Positions 1-7,708 of a stretch of 64,000 nt of DNA are shown piece after piece. The stretch spans positions 1-64,000 of the forward strand of contig CAXTCF010000004.1 of NCBI GenBank assembly GCA_964242945.1, in the 5' to 3' direction. The translations under genes were made by a program, and so were the position numbers. The stretch is from Mesorhizobium_B sp964242945 (GTDB lineage: Bacteria; Pseudomonadota; Alphaproteobacteria; Rhizobiales; Rhizobiaceae). The first letter of the stretch is position 1; every line of letters begins with the position of its first letter. The notes beneath the pieces are model-generated. The model was not told the DNA's origin and ran no database searches. It saw only the letters and a list, made by a program, of their open reading frames with translations.

Positions 1-83
1 GCGTTCGCGTCGCATAGTGTTTAATTTAGGAGCGACCCGAAGGCCGCCCGTTTCCTGCTCTTCATGAGCGGACCCGTTCTTTG

Positions 84-106
84 AAAAAACCGGCCGGTTT
101 CCCGGC
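84..106 (-). terminator. Rho-independent terminator after hemJ
   Basis: Read on the minus strand, a 5-bp GCCGG/CCGGC stem closes a GAAA tetraloop and is followed by CGG and six T. It lies about 55 bases past the hemJ stop, so it probably ends the hemE-hemJ transcript. The 162 bases from the left edge to hemJ otherwise hold nothing I can call. A minus-strand ATG at 15 has only five codons inside the window. Confidence 0.6.
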
Positions 107-162
107 GCGGTGCCGACAAGGCGCGTCTGCGCTTGTGCCAGGCGCGCCGAGCCGGAATGGCC

Positions 163-702
163 TCAAAACGGCTTCACGATCACCAGGATCACGATGCCGA
201 TCATCAGCAAAGCGGGAATTTCGTTCATCATCCGCCAGAAGCGCGCCGATTTCGTGTTGCGGTCCTCGGCGAAGCGCCGGACGCTTGCAGCGAGATAGCC
301 GTGATAGGCGGAAAGCAGCACGACGAGCCCGATCTTGGCATGAAGCCAACCTGCCTCGAAGCGGAACCCTTCCCAGCCGAGCCAAAGGCCCAAGACCCAG
401 GTGGCGATCATCGCGGGGTTGACGATGATGCGCAGAAGCCGCCCCTCCATGCGCTTCAGCCCTTCCGAGAAGGGCGAGCCCTTTGGTGCGTGCTCGACAT
501 GGTTCACGAAGAGGCGGGGCAGATAGAGGATTCCCGCCATCCACGAGATCACGGCGACCACGTGGAACGCCTTGATCCAGAGGTAGAGGCCTTCGGGCGC
601 CCACAGGAACAGCACCGCGGCCAGAAGGGCGAAGACGCCGAGCGCGGCAAAAGCCCGCTTCGCGGCGCGGCGGCCGCTCGCGGTTTCGCCGGCCGCGCTC
701 AA
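163..702 (-). CDS. hemJ: Protoporphyrinogen IX oxidase HemJ
   Basis: An inner-membrane protein of 179 residues that oxidises protoporphyrinogen IX to protoporphyrin IX, the penultimate haem step. About four to five hydrophobic segments are visible (roughly 20-35, 42-62, 90-110, 123-140, 160-177). Conserved-looking residues include His47 in FHVVAVISWMAG, His68 in VNHVEH and the HAK motif at 121-123, which fits the HemJ/UPF0093 family. The start is TTG, whose last two bases plus the next A form the hemE stop (TTGA overlap); no better upstream start exists because hemE occupies it. Position directly after hemE is usual in rhizobia and supports the assignment. HemG- or HemY-type oxidases are unrelated in sequence. 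Confidence 0.9.
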   Translation of the reverse strand: MSAAGETASGRRAAKRAFAALGVFALLAAVLFLWAPEGLYLWIKAFHVVAVISWMAGILYLPRLFVNHVEHAPKGSPFSEGLKRMEGRLLRIIVNPAMIATWVLGLWLGWEGFRFEAGWLHAKIGLVVLLSAYHGYLAASVRRFAEDRNTKSARFWRMMNEIPALLMIGIVILVIVKPF

Positions 703-1775
703 GGGCGAAACCCCCGCACCCGCTTCAGCATCCGCTCCACGTTCGCCACCGGCGCTTCGGGCGTGATGCCGTGGCCGAGGTTGAACACCAGCGGCCCCTC
801 CCCAAGCGCGTGCAGGATCGCGTCCACGCCCTCGTCCAGCGCGCTGCCGCCGGCCACCAGCCGCAGCGGGTCGAGGTTGCCCTGCACCGCGCCTTGCCTC
901 TGCAAGGCCTGCGCCTGGGAAAGCGGCACGGTCCAGTCGAGGCCAAGCCCCTGCACGCCGGTCTGCTCACGAAAGGCGTCGTAGTTCGCGCCGGCGCCCT
1001 TGGGAAAGCCGATCACCGGCGTGCCGGGACAGGCGGTACGCACCGTCGCCGCGATTTTCCGCACCGGCTCGATGCAGAAGGCCCGGAAGCAGGCATCGTC
1101 CAGCACGCCGGACCAGGAGTCGAAGATCTGCACCGTATCGGCGCCGGCTTGCGCCTGGCGGATCAGAAAGGCAGCGCACCATCCGGCAAGCGTGTCGAGA
1201 AGCTGCCGGAAGGCTTGTGGATGGCGATAGGCGAACAGCCGCGCCGGCGCCTGGTCGGGCGTTCCGTGGCCGGCGATCATGTAGGTGGCAAGCGTCCAGG
1301 GCGCGCCGCAGAAGCCGATCAGCGTGGTCTCGCCCGGCAACTCGGCGCGCAGCCGCCGCACCGTCTCATAGACGGGCGCCAGATGCTCGTGGAAGCGCGA
1401 AGGGTCGAGCCGCGCGACGTCCTCAGGCCCCATCGGCTCCATGCGGGGCCCGCGGCCCTCCTCGAACCAAAGCTTCCGGCCCAGCGCATGCGGCAGGACG
1501 AGGATGTCGGAGAACAGGATCGACGCATCGAAGCCGAAACGGCGGATCGGCTGGAGCGTCACTTCCACCGCGAGGTCGGGGTTGTAGCAGAGGTCGAGAA
1601 AGGAACCGGCCTTCTTTCGCGTCTCGCGGTACTCCGGCAGGTAGCGCCCGGCCTGGCGCATCATCCAGACGGGCGGCGGGAAACCCGTCTCGCCGCCCAG
1701 CACCCGCAGCATCGTGCGCCCGGCCTTCCCGGCACCTTCCGGCTTGGCGAGAGCGTGGTCGGAGAGTTCGCCCAT
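699..1775 (-). CDS. hemE: Uroporphyrinogen decarboxylase HemE
   Basis: A cytosolic enzyme that removes four carboxylates from uroporphyrinogen III to give coproporphyrinogen III in haem synthesis. The 358-residue product carries the two family signatures: PPVWMMRQAGRYLPEY near residues 34-49 and GFCGAPWTLATYMIAG in the middle, plus the FSDILV segment with the catalytic Asp. The reading frame is open a further 76 codons upstream, but the ATG at 1775 gives the normal family length and leaves the origin-like gap free. It is co-transcribed with hemJ (TTGA overlap). In Caulobacter and rhizobia hemE flanks the replication origin, and this position matches that arrangement. Confidence 0.95.
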   Translation of the reverse strand: MGELSDHALAKPEGAGKAGRTMLRVLGGETGFPPPVWMMRQAGRYLPEYRETRKKAGSFLDLCYNPDLAVEVTLQPIRRFGFDASILFSDILVLPHALGRKLWFEEGRGPRMEPMGPEDVARLDPSRFHEHLAPVYETVRRLRAELPGETTLIGFCGAPWTLATYMIAGHGTPDQAPARLFAYRHPQAFRQLLDTLAGWCAAFLIRQAQAGADTVQIFDSWSGVLDDACFRAFCIEPVRKIAATVRTACPGTPVIGFPKGAGANYDAFREQTGVQGLGLDWTVPLSQAQALQRQGAVQGNLDPLRLVAGGSALDEGVDAILHALGEGPLVFNLGHGITPEAPVANVERMLKRVRGFRP

Positions 1776-1784
1776 ATTCAAAGA

Positions 1785-1830
1785 GAATCCATAAAGAAGA
1801 GTCTTCTGATTCTTAGACTCTGTGAGAGTC
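1785..1830. promoter_or_regulatory. Cluster of five GANTC (CcrM methylation) sites
   Basis: GAATC at 1785, GAGTC at 1799, GATTC at 1808, GACTC at 1816 and GAGTC at 1826 occur within 46 bp, using all four versions of the motif. CcrM methylates GANTC in alphaproteobacteria and couples methylation state to replication. The cluster begins 10 bp upstream of the hemE start codon, so it may act on the hemE promoter, on origin firing, or both. Confidence 0.65.
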
Positions 1831-2064
1831 GGGGATTTGTCCGCACCGGGAAAGGCAGGCGCCGGAAACGGCGCGGAAAGTCGCTGCCTCCGAAAGGCGC
1901 CGGGGCCGTGCAGCCATACGGGCTCAGGGGGCAAATGTCCAAGCCGATTCAGCCCTCTAGGACGGCGTGCCGCGCCCCTGCGGCGATCCCGCCGGCAAGG
2001 CAAGACGGCAAGACCGTCCCGTCCCGTTCGCGCCGTTTCGGAGAGCCGCGCGGCTGGAACGAAT

Positions 2065-2073
2065 TGTGGATAA
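2065..2073 (-). other. DnaA box (perfect 9-mer)
   Basis: TGTGGATAA, the exact reverse complement of the consensus TTATCCACA. It is one of a pair of inverted perfect boxes in the hemE-maf gap. Confidence 0.8.
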
Positions 2074-2123
2074 GTCGGTCCCCCATACAGGGGCGAAACG
2101 GAGACGGCCCCCAGCCCTCCCGC

Positions 2124-2132
2124 TTATCCACA
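2124..2132 (+). other. DnaA box (perfect 9-mer)
   Basis: TTATCCACA exactly matches the DnaA consensus. A weaker partial match (GTCCACA) follows at 2136-2142 and a two-mismatch box (TTGTCCGCA) lies at 1837-1845. Confidence 0.8.
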
Positions 2133-2255
2133 GGAGTCCACAAGGGGCAGCCCCGGCCTGTTGAACACGGCTCCGGAGCAGCGCTCAGTGGGGCAGGGCG
2201 CTTGCCCTCCCGGCGCAAGGGCGTTAGCTCAGCCGCATCCCTTGGGGCGCGCGTC

Positions 2256-2855
2256 ATGCCTGCAAATCTGATCCTCGCTTCGGGAAGCGTGTTCCGCCGC
2301 AAGATGCTCCTGGATGCTGGCGTGCCTTGCGATGCGGTCCGGCCGGACCTGGACGAACGCGCGCTGGAAGCGCCGCTCCTCGAAGCCGGCGCAGCGCCGG
2401 AAGACGTCGCGCTAGCGCTGGCGGAAGCCAAGGCTGTTGCCGTCAGCGAGGCTCATCCCGCCCGCCTGGTGCTCGGATGCGACCAGACGCTTGTCCTGGG
2501 CGGCGAGGTCTTCCACAAGCCGCCGGACATGGAGGCTGCGCGCCGCCAGCTGCGAAAACTCTCCGGCCAAACGCACCACCTCCACAGCGCCGCGGTTTTG
2601 GCGCGCAACGGCGAGGTTCTCTGGCGGCACGCTGCGCGCTCAGTCATGACGATGCGCCACTTAAGCCCCGCCTTCATCGGGCGCTACTGCGCGGCTGCCG
2701 GCGAGCAGATCCTGAGCAGCGTCGGCGCCTACCAGATCGAAGGCTTAGGGGTTCAGCTCTTCGAGCGGATCGAGGGCGATTTCTTCGCCATCGTCGGGCT
2801 GCCGCTGCTGCCGGTCTTGAGCGCGCTGCGCGAACACGGAGTTCTGGATGAGTGA
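2256..2855 (+). CDS. maf: Maf-like nucleoside triphosphate pyrophosphatase
   Basis: A 199-residue house-cleaning enzyme that hydrolyses non-canonical or modified NTPs to NMP and pyrophosphate. The N-terminal LASGSVFRRKML motif (residues 7-18), the catalytic DQT at 76-78 and the SSVGAYQIEGLG motif near the C-terminus are typical of Maf/HAM1-like proteins. I cannot assign it with certainty to the dTTP/UTP or 7-methyl-GTP subgroup. The ATG at 2256 gives the standard length; the frame is open far upstream but runs antisense to hemE. It overlaps aroE by 8 bases and starts the maf-aroE-coaE run, presumably transcribed away from the origin. Confidence 0.9.
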   Translation: MPANLILASGSVFRRKMLLDAGVPCDAVRPDLDERALEAPLLEAGAAPEDVALALAEAKAVAVSEAHPARLVLGCDQTLVLGGEVFHKPPDMEAARRQLRKLSGQTHHLHSAAVLARNGEVLWRHAARSVMTMRHLSPAFIGRYCAAAGEQILSSVGAYQIEGLGVQLFERIEGDFFAIVGLPLLPVLSALREHGVLDE

Positions 2856-3696
2856 GCGGAAAGCCTTCGTCGTCGGGCACCCGATAAACCATTCCCGCTC
2901 GCCGTTGATCCACGGCACCTGGCTGGAGCGCTACAACATCGCGGATGGCGAGTATGGCGCGATCGACGTGGGTGCGGAGGAACTGTTCGGCCTGCTCCAG
3001 CGCGTGCGGAAGGGCGAGTTCCGCGGCGGCAACGTCACCATCCCCCACAAGGAAACGGTTTTCGCCGACGTGGAGCAGCGCGATGAGGCGGCGCAGGCCA
3101 TCGGCGCCGTGAACACGCTCTGGGTCGAGAACGGCGAACTGGTCGGCGGCAACACCGACGCCTACGGTTTTGCCGCCAACCTGGACGAAGGCGCACCCGG
3201 CTGGAGCGACGGAGGGACGGCGCTGGTGCTCGGCGCCGGGGGGGCATCCCGCGCCGTGCTGCATGCGCTGCTTTCCCGCGGCTTCGAAACGGTCTGGCTC
3301 GCCAACCGCACCGCTGCCCGCGCGGAAGACCTAGCAACGCATTTCGGGCCGAAAATCCGGGCGCTTCCCTGGGACCAGGTGCCGGAAAAGCTCGGCGGAG
3401 CAAAACTGCTGGTCAACACGACTGCGCTCGGCATGGAGGGCGGCGAAGCGCTCGACCTTGACCTGGAAAACCTGCCTGAGGGCGCCGTCGTGACGGACAT
3501 CGTCTATGTGCCGCTGGAGACGCCGCTTCTGAAAGCCGCGCGCGAGCGGGGCAACGTCCGCGCGGTGGATGGCCTCGGCATGCTCCTGCACCAGGCCGCG
3601 CCGGGCTTCGAGCGCTGGTTCGGCATACGGCCGGAGGTCACGAGGGAACTGCGCGACCTTGTCGTTGCAGACCTCGAAAGGCCGAAAACGCCATGA
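2848..3696 (+). CDS. aroE: Shikimate dehydrogenase (NADP+)
   Basis: A 282-residue cytosolic enzyme that reduces 3-dehydroshikimate to shikimate in aromatic amino acid synthesis. The substrate-binding NHSRSPLIHG segment (14-23), catalytic Lys68 in NVTIPHK, the NTDAYGF motif (Asn102, Asp104) and the NADP-binding GAGGAS loop (129-134) are all present. The start ATG overlaps the end of maf (ATGAGTGA), and the stop overlaps the start of coaE, so the three genes look translationally coupled. The order maf-aroE-coaE-dnaQ next to the origin is conserved in alphaproteobacteria. Confidence 0.95.
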   Translation: MSERKAFVVGHPINHSRSPLIHGTWLERYNIADGEYGAIDVGAEELFGLLQRVRKGEFRGGNVTIPHKETVFADVEQRDEAAQAIGAVNTLWVENGELVGGNTDAYGFAANLDEGAPGWSDGGTALVLGAGGASRAVLHALLSRGFETVWLANRTAARAEDLATHFGPKIRALPWDQVPEKLGGAKLLVNTTALGMEGGEALDLDLENLPEGAVVTDIVYVPLETPLLKAARERGNVRAVDGLGMLLHQAAPGFERWFGIRPEVTRELRDLVVADLERPKTP

Positions 3697-4292
3697 GCGC
3701 GGGAAAAGCCGTCGTGCTCGGCCTGACCGGCTCGATCGGCATGGGCAAATCCACCACGGCAAGGATGTTCCGCGACGCCGGCGTGCCCGTCCACGACGCG
3801 GACGAGGCCGTGCACCGGCTTTACGCCGGCGAGGCCGTAGCCTTGGTGGAGGCGGCCTTTCCCGGCGTGACGGTGAATGGCGCCATCGACCGGAAAAAGC
3901 TTGCTGCCCGCGTGCTGGAGGATGCCGGCGCCTTGAAGGAGTTGGAAACGATCGTCCACCCGCTGGTGCGCGCCGATGCCGACCGCTTCGTGGCAAAACA
4001 CCGCGCAAAAGCAACGCCGCTCATTGTGCTGGACATCCCGCTGCTGTTCGAAACGAACGGCCGCTCCCGCGTGGATCAGGTCGTCGTCGTTTCCGCCAGC
4101 CCGGAGGTGCAGCGCAGCCGCGTTCTTTCCCGTCCCGGCATGACGGCCGAAAAATTCGAAGCGCTGCGCGCCCGCCAGATGCCGGACACTGAGAAGCGGC
4201 GGCTGGCCGATTTCGTGATCGATACGGGCGATGGCATGGGGGCCGCGCGAGCGGCGGTGGCGCGCATCGTAGGGGAACTGACGGGAGAATAG
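3693..4292 (+). CDS. coaE: Dephospho-CoA kinase
   Basis: A 199-residue P-loop kinase that phosphorylates the 3'-OH of dephospho-CoA in the last step of coenzyme A synthesis. The Walker A motif GLTGSIGMGKST lies at residues 9-20 and the LDIPLLFE segment in the middle is characteristic of CoaE. The ATG overlaps the aroE TGA by four bases (ATGA). A 74-bp gap separates it from dnaQ. The other CoA kinase, CoaA, is encoded at 21140 in this window. Confidence 0.95.
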   Translation: MSAGKAVVLGLTGSIGMGKSTTARMFRDAGVPVHDADEAVHRLYAGEAVALVEAAFPGVTVNGAIDRKKLAARVLEDAGALKELETIVHPLVRADADRFVAKHRAKATPLIVLDIPLLFETNGRSRVDQVVVVSASPEVQRSRVLSRPGMTAEKFEALRARQMPDTEKRRLADFVIDTGDGMGAARAAVARIVGELTGE

Positions 4293-4366
4293 CGGGGACG
4301 GTTTTCGCAGGAGGTGACGCCCGCTTAAGCCTTGCTGCTTAATGCTCGAATCGCCATTTCCGGACG

Positions 4367-5101
4367 ATGAAGAAAGCCGCTCCCTTGCGCGAGATCGTGT
4401 TCGACACCGAAACCACCGGCCTCGACAACCGCGAGGACCGCGTCATCGAGATCGGCGCCATCGAGATGGTCAACCGTTTCCCGACCGGCCGCGTGTTCCA
4501 CCACTACATCAACCCGCAGGGCAGGGCGGTCCACCCGGACGCGCTCGCCGTCCACGGCATCGGCGAGGACAAGCTCCGGGGCAAGCCGGTCTTTTCCGAG
4601 ATCGCGGAAGAGTTCATCGCCTTCATCGAAGGCGCGCACCTCGTGGCGCATAACGCCAATTTCGACATGGGCTTCATCAACGCCGAATTCGCCCGCCTCG
4701 GCCGTGCCGCCGTGGAAGGCAGCCGCGTCATCGACACGCTTCAGCTTGCCCGGCGCAAGCATCCGATGGGGCCGAACTCGCTCGACGCGCTGTGCCGGCG
4801 CTACAGCATCGACAACAGCCGCCGCACCAAGCACGGCGCGCTGCTCGACTCCGAGCTTCTGGCTGAAGTCTATGTCGAACTGATCGGCGGAAAGCAGACG
4901 GCCCTTGTGCTGGAAAGCTTTTCAGCCCGCACCAATGAGGGCAGCGACCGGGCGGGGGGCAGCATGGAAATCCGCCCGCGTCCGGTGCCTTTAGCCCCTC
5001 GGCTCGACGCGGAAACGCTTGCCGCCCACGCCAAGCTCGTCGCCGGCTTGGGCGAAAAGGCTATCTGGGCGAAGCTGAAGGCGGACGCTCCGGCCGAGTA
5101 A
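4367..5101 (+). CDS. dnaQ: DNA polymerase III epsilon subunit (proofreading exonuclease)
   Basis: The 3'-5' proofreading exonuclease of the replicative polymerase, 244 residues. The DEDDh motifs are intact: Exo I FDTETTG (Asp13, Glu15), Exo II HNANFD (Asp100), Exo III KHGALLDSELLAEVY (His156, Asp161). The C-terminal tail (about 185-244) should bind the polymerase alpha subunit PolC/DnaE. It is the last member of the origin-side run of plus-strand genes and ends four bases from the convergent smr gene. In many rhizobia secB follows next; here smr does, which suggests an inverted block. Confidence 0.95.
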   Translation: MKKAAPLREIVFDTETTGLDNREDRVIEIGAIEMVNRFPTGRVFHHYINPQGRAVHPDALAVHGIGEDKLRGKPVFSEIAEEFIAFIEGAHLVAHNANFDMGFINAEFARLGRAAVEGSRVIDTLQLARRKHPMGPNSLDALCRRYSIDNSRRTKHGALLDSELLAEVYVELIGGKQTALVLESFSARTNEGSDRAGGSMEIRPRPVPLAPRLDAETLAAHAKLVAGLGEKAIWAKLKADAPAE

Positions 5102-5104
5102 GGC

Positions 5105-5647
5105 TCAGGCCCGGTTGCGTTTCAGCCTGATGTAGAGCGCGCCCGCGCCCCCGTGGCCGCGTGCGGCGTGGTCATAGCCCGAAACGAGTTCCCGAAACGG
5201 CGTGGTGGCGAGCCAGGCCGGCACCGCGCGGCGCAGGATACCCTCGCCGCCCGAAGAGGAACCCTTGCCCGTGATCACCAGCACATGCCGCGCCCCGCCG
5301 GCATAGGCGCGGCGCAGAAAGGAAAGCAGCAGCGCATAGGCTTCATCCTGGAACAGCCCGTGCAGATCGACCCGCCCCTCGATCGGCAGCCGGCCCCTGG
5401 CGATCTTCTGATGCGTCGGCACATCCAAGATAAGCGAAGGCGGGCGCTTCACGAGCGCGGCCGGCGCCGCCGGCAGGGCCGCGAGTGCCTGGGTCTGTGC
5501 AGGCGTGGGAGGGAGTTCGGCAGCAGGCGGCGTTTCGGGCACTGGCACGGAAGCCGGTGTTTTTCCCTTCAAAGGCGTTGCCGTGCGCGCGATGAGGCTC
5601 CAGAGCACCCGGTCTTCGTCCGTCAGCAGTTTTGGGCGCCGGCTCAT
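5105..5647 (-). CDS. Smr-domain protein
   Basis: A 180-residue protein with a Pro/Ala-rich, probably disordered N-terminal half and a C-terminal Smr (MutS2-related) domain. The VDLHG motif at residues 93-97, the VLVITGKG strand and the GHGGAGALYIRLKR end are the domain hallmarks. Smr domains often have nicking endonuclease activity on DNA or RNA, but the substrate of this stand-alone type is not settled. The ATG overlaps the mltA TGA (ATGA), so the two are coupled, a pairing common in rhizobia. Confidence 0.85.
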   Translation of the reverse strand: MSRRPKLLTDEDRVLWSLIARTATPLKGKTPASVPVPETPPAAELPPTPAQTQALAALPAAPAALVKRPPSLILDVPTHQKIARGRLPIEGRVDLHGLFQDEAYALLLSFLRRAYAGGARHVLVITGKGSSSGGEGILRRAVPAWLATTPFRELVSGYDHAARGHGGAGALYIRLKRNRA

Positions 5648-6753
5648 GCTGCCTCACCCAGCAGGGAGCGCGGGATCAGGGCATGGAAGTCGGCCTCATG
5701 GCGCACCACGCCTGCAATCTTGCCCGCCGCATCGCCCGAACCGCCGAACAGATCGCCGCGCGCCGCGCCGACGATCGCGGAGCCCGTATCCTGCGCGATC
5801 ATGAGCCGGCGAAACTCTTTGTTGCCGAAGGCAAGCAGTTGCGGTGCGTGGATGAAGAAGGGCGTGCCGAAGGTGTGAAGGAGCCGATCAACGGCGACCG
5901 AGCGGCCGGGCGTCAGGGGCACCTTCGCAGCGGCGATCGGGCCGAGCGCAGGATCTTCCACCGGAGCCTCGCGGAAAAAGATGAAGGAGCGGTTCTGCTG
6001 AAGGATTTCGGCTACGCGCCTCGGGTGTGCCTCAAACCATGCGCGGATCGACTGCATGGTGACCTGTTCGAGCGGGATTTCTCCTATCCGGGCAAGAATG
6101 CCGCCGGGTCCGGAAAAGCGCTGGCCGCTTTTGGCGGCATAGGTCAACCGCTTCGCCGAGCCGTCGATCATGCGCAGCCGCGCCGCGCCCTGCACATGGA
6201 TGAAGAAGACGTCCACGGGATCGTGCAGCCAAGCGATTTCCAGATTGCGACCGGCGAGCCCACCTGCCTCGATCTGCTTCCTGTCGAAATACTCGACTAA
6301 GCTGCCGTCGGCCCGGCGCCGCGCAAAGGCGAGATAAGGGTCCATGCCCGGTGGGCGGTTCGCCTCGTCCACATCGACAAGATCGCTCGGCCGCGCATAA
6401 AGCGGAACGCCGAAGAACGCCGTCCGGATGGGCGAAGCGTCGGCTTCCGGCTCGTAGAAGCCGGTAACAAGTCCCTGCGCCTTGCCATTATCGGGGCGAA
6501 CGAAAGCAGGGTGGAAGAAGGTTTCAAAGAAGCTCCTGGCCTGCGCTTCCGTCAGGGCCGGCTCAGACCGTGCCGCCGCATAGGCCGGCGCGAAGGCCGC
6601 GTAGGAAAGCCCAAGACCTCCCGTCCGATAGGGCTTTTCGAGGACGCGAAAGGCGGAACGGCGAAAGGCCTCGAAAGCGGCGAGCAGGCCGTCATCGGCC
6701 TCCCAGCCCGGAAGGTTTTCGAAGGAAGCAGGCGTGAAAGCGGGGGACAGCAC
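5644..6753 (-). CDS. mltA: Membrane-bound lytic transglycosylase MltA
   Basis: A murein hydrolase that cleaves the MurNAc-GlcNAc bond with 1,6-anhydro product formation. The 369-residue product has the MltA domain (about 80-230, GLVTGFYEPE) and a C-terminal 3D domain containing the catalytic-Asp segment (AQDTGSAIVGAARGDLF, near 320). The start is GTG at 6753; an in-frame stop 21 bases upstream rules out an N-terminal extension. No signal peptide is visible in the first 40 residues, which is odd for a periplasmic enzyme. It sits between the Tim44-like gene and smr on the same strand. Confidence 0.85.
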   Translation of the reverse strand: MLSPAFTPASFENLPGWEADDGLLAAFEAFRRSAFRVLEKPYRTGGLGLSYAAFAPAYAAARSEPALTEAQARSFFETFFHPAFVRPDNGKAQGLVTGFYEPEADASPIRTAFFGVPLYARPSDLVDVDEANRPPGMDPYLAFARRRADGSLVEYFDRKQIEAGGLAGRNLEIAWLHDPVDVFFIHVQGAARLRMIDGSAKRLTYAAKSGQRFSGPGGILARIGEIPLEQVTMQSIRAWFEAHPRRVAEILQQNRSFIFFREAPVEDPALGPIAAAKVPLTPGRSVAVDRLLHTFGTPFFIHAPQLLAFGNKEFRRLMIAQDTGSAIVGAARGDLFGGSGDAAGKIAGVVRHEADFHALIPRSLLGEAA

Positions 6754-6784
6754 GGAAGCAGCCCGCCGCGCTCAAGTGAAAAGA

Positions 6785-7504
6785 TCAGTCTTCGGCCTCG
6801 GTCGCCACCAGCTTCCAGTTCGGATCGCGCGAGCGGGCGTCGCGGGCAAACGTCCAGATGTCCTTCACCTCGGCAACCGTTTCCGGGTCGCCGTCGATCA
6901 CTTCGCCGCCCTTGTCGCGGGTGGCCGAGATCAGTTCGCTGACGATGCGCAGCGTCACATGCGCGTCGGAGCCCTTCATCTCGGCGCCCGTCACGTCCAC
7001 CTTGTCGATGCCGACAAAGGAGGACTGCACCTTCTCGCCACGCTTCTCCCGCTCGTCGATCGCCGCCACGAAGCCGTCATAGACCTCGCGCGAAAGCAGG
7101 TTCTTCAGCGTCTTCCGGTCGCCGTCGGCATAGGCCATCACGATCATCTCGTAGGCCATCTTGGCGCCATCGACGAAACCCTTCGGGTCGAAGCTTGGGT
7201 CGGCGTCGCGGATCGCGCGCAACCCCTTGTTGAGGTCGCTGCCCGGCCGGGTCATGGCGTCGATCGCCGCATAGGCCGGCTCCTTGTCGGCCGGCGCAGC
7301 ACCCCGCTTGTTCGGCAGGGTCACGACGTTTTCCGCGGGCTTCGGCCCATCCTTGGCGTTCTTGTCCCGCGACCGGCCCGCCGTATAGGGATCGAAGGGC
7401 GGACGCTCGTTGCCCGTGCGCCGGCCCAGCACGTTGCGCAGCTGGTAGAAGATCACCGCTGCCGCGATCAAAAAGAAGATCGTGCCGAAGTCGAAGAATT
7501 CCAT
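6785..7504 (-). CDS. Tim44-like domain membrane protein
   Basis: A 239-residue protein with one N-terminal membrane segment (about 7-22, FGTIFFLIAAAVIFYQL), a charged linker and a C-terminal Tim44-like domain (about 95-235). Bacterial Tim44-like proteins are anchored in the inner membrane with the domain in the cytosol; the alphaproteobacterial form is called TimA in some literature. A role in export or membrane-protein handling is suspected but unproven. It is read towards mltA and divergently from fxsA, and secB is close by, so the neighbourhood has a membrane-protein flavour. Confidence 0.8.
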   Translation of the reverse strand: MEFFDFGTIFFLIAAAVIFYQLRNVLGRRTGNERPPFDPYTAGRSRDKNAKDGPKPAENVVTLPNKRGAAPADKEPAYAAIDAMTRPGSDLNKGLRAIRDADPSFDPKGFVDGAKMAYEMIVMAYADGDRKTLKNLLSREVYDGFVAAIDEREKRGEKVQSSFVGIDKVDVTGAEMKGSDAHVTLRIVSELISATRDKGGEVIDGDPETVAEVKDIWTFARDARSRDPNWKLVATEAED

Positions 7505-7708
7505 CGTTTCGCGCCAGCTGCCTCATCTAAGCCGCTTGGAACGGTGCGGCACCGCAAGAAATCCCTGGAGGGCAGGGGAGTTTCCCGGCTCAAGAGACGT
7601 TATATAGAACGCATGGGCCTGCCGTTCAAACCGGCATTGCAGCTCCCCATATGGAAGCCCGATGCCGGCTGTCCCGCTCCACCACAGGCCGAAGGAGTTT
7701 GCACGCTC

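Larger units (their letters stand above)
1776..2255. other. Candidate chromosomal replication origin (oriC) between hemE and maf
   Basis: A 480-bp gap between the divergent hemE and maf genes. It has two perfect 9-mer DnaA boxes in inverted orientation, 50 bp apart, and five GANTC sites packed into 46 bp next to hemE, with two more further on (1946-1950, 2134-2138). The hemE-proximal part is the least G+C-rich stretch of the gap. Alphaproteobacterial origins are known next to hemE in Caulobacter and Sinorhizobium, with maf-aroE-coaE-dnaQ on the other side, as here. Frames run open through the gap, but none has a recognisable product. The call rests on boxes plus context; no strand-skew analysis was done. 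Confidence 0.8.

Noticed and set aside
1..162. Start of a further minus-strand gene at base 15
   Set aside because: Only five codons are inside the window and no ribosome-binding site is visible.
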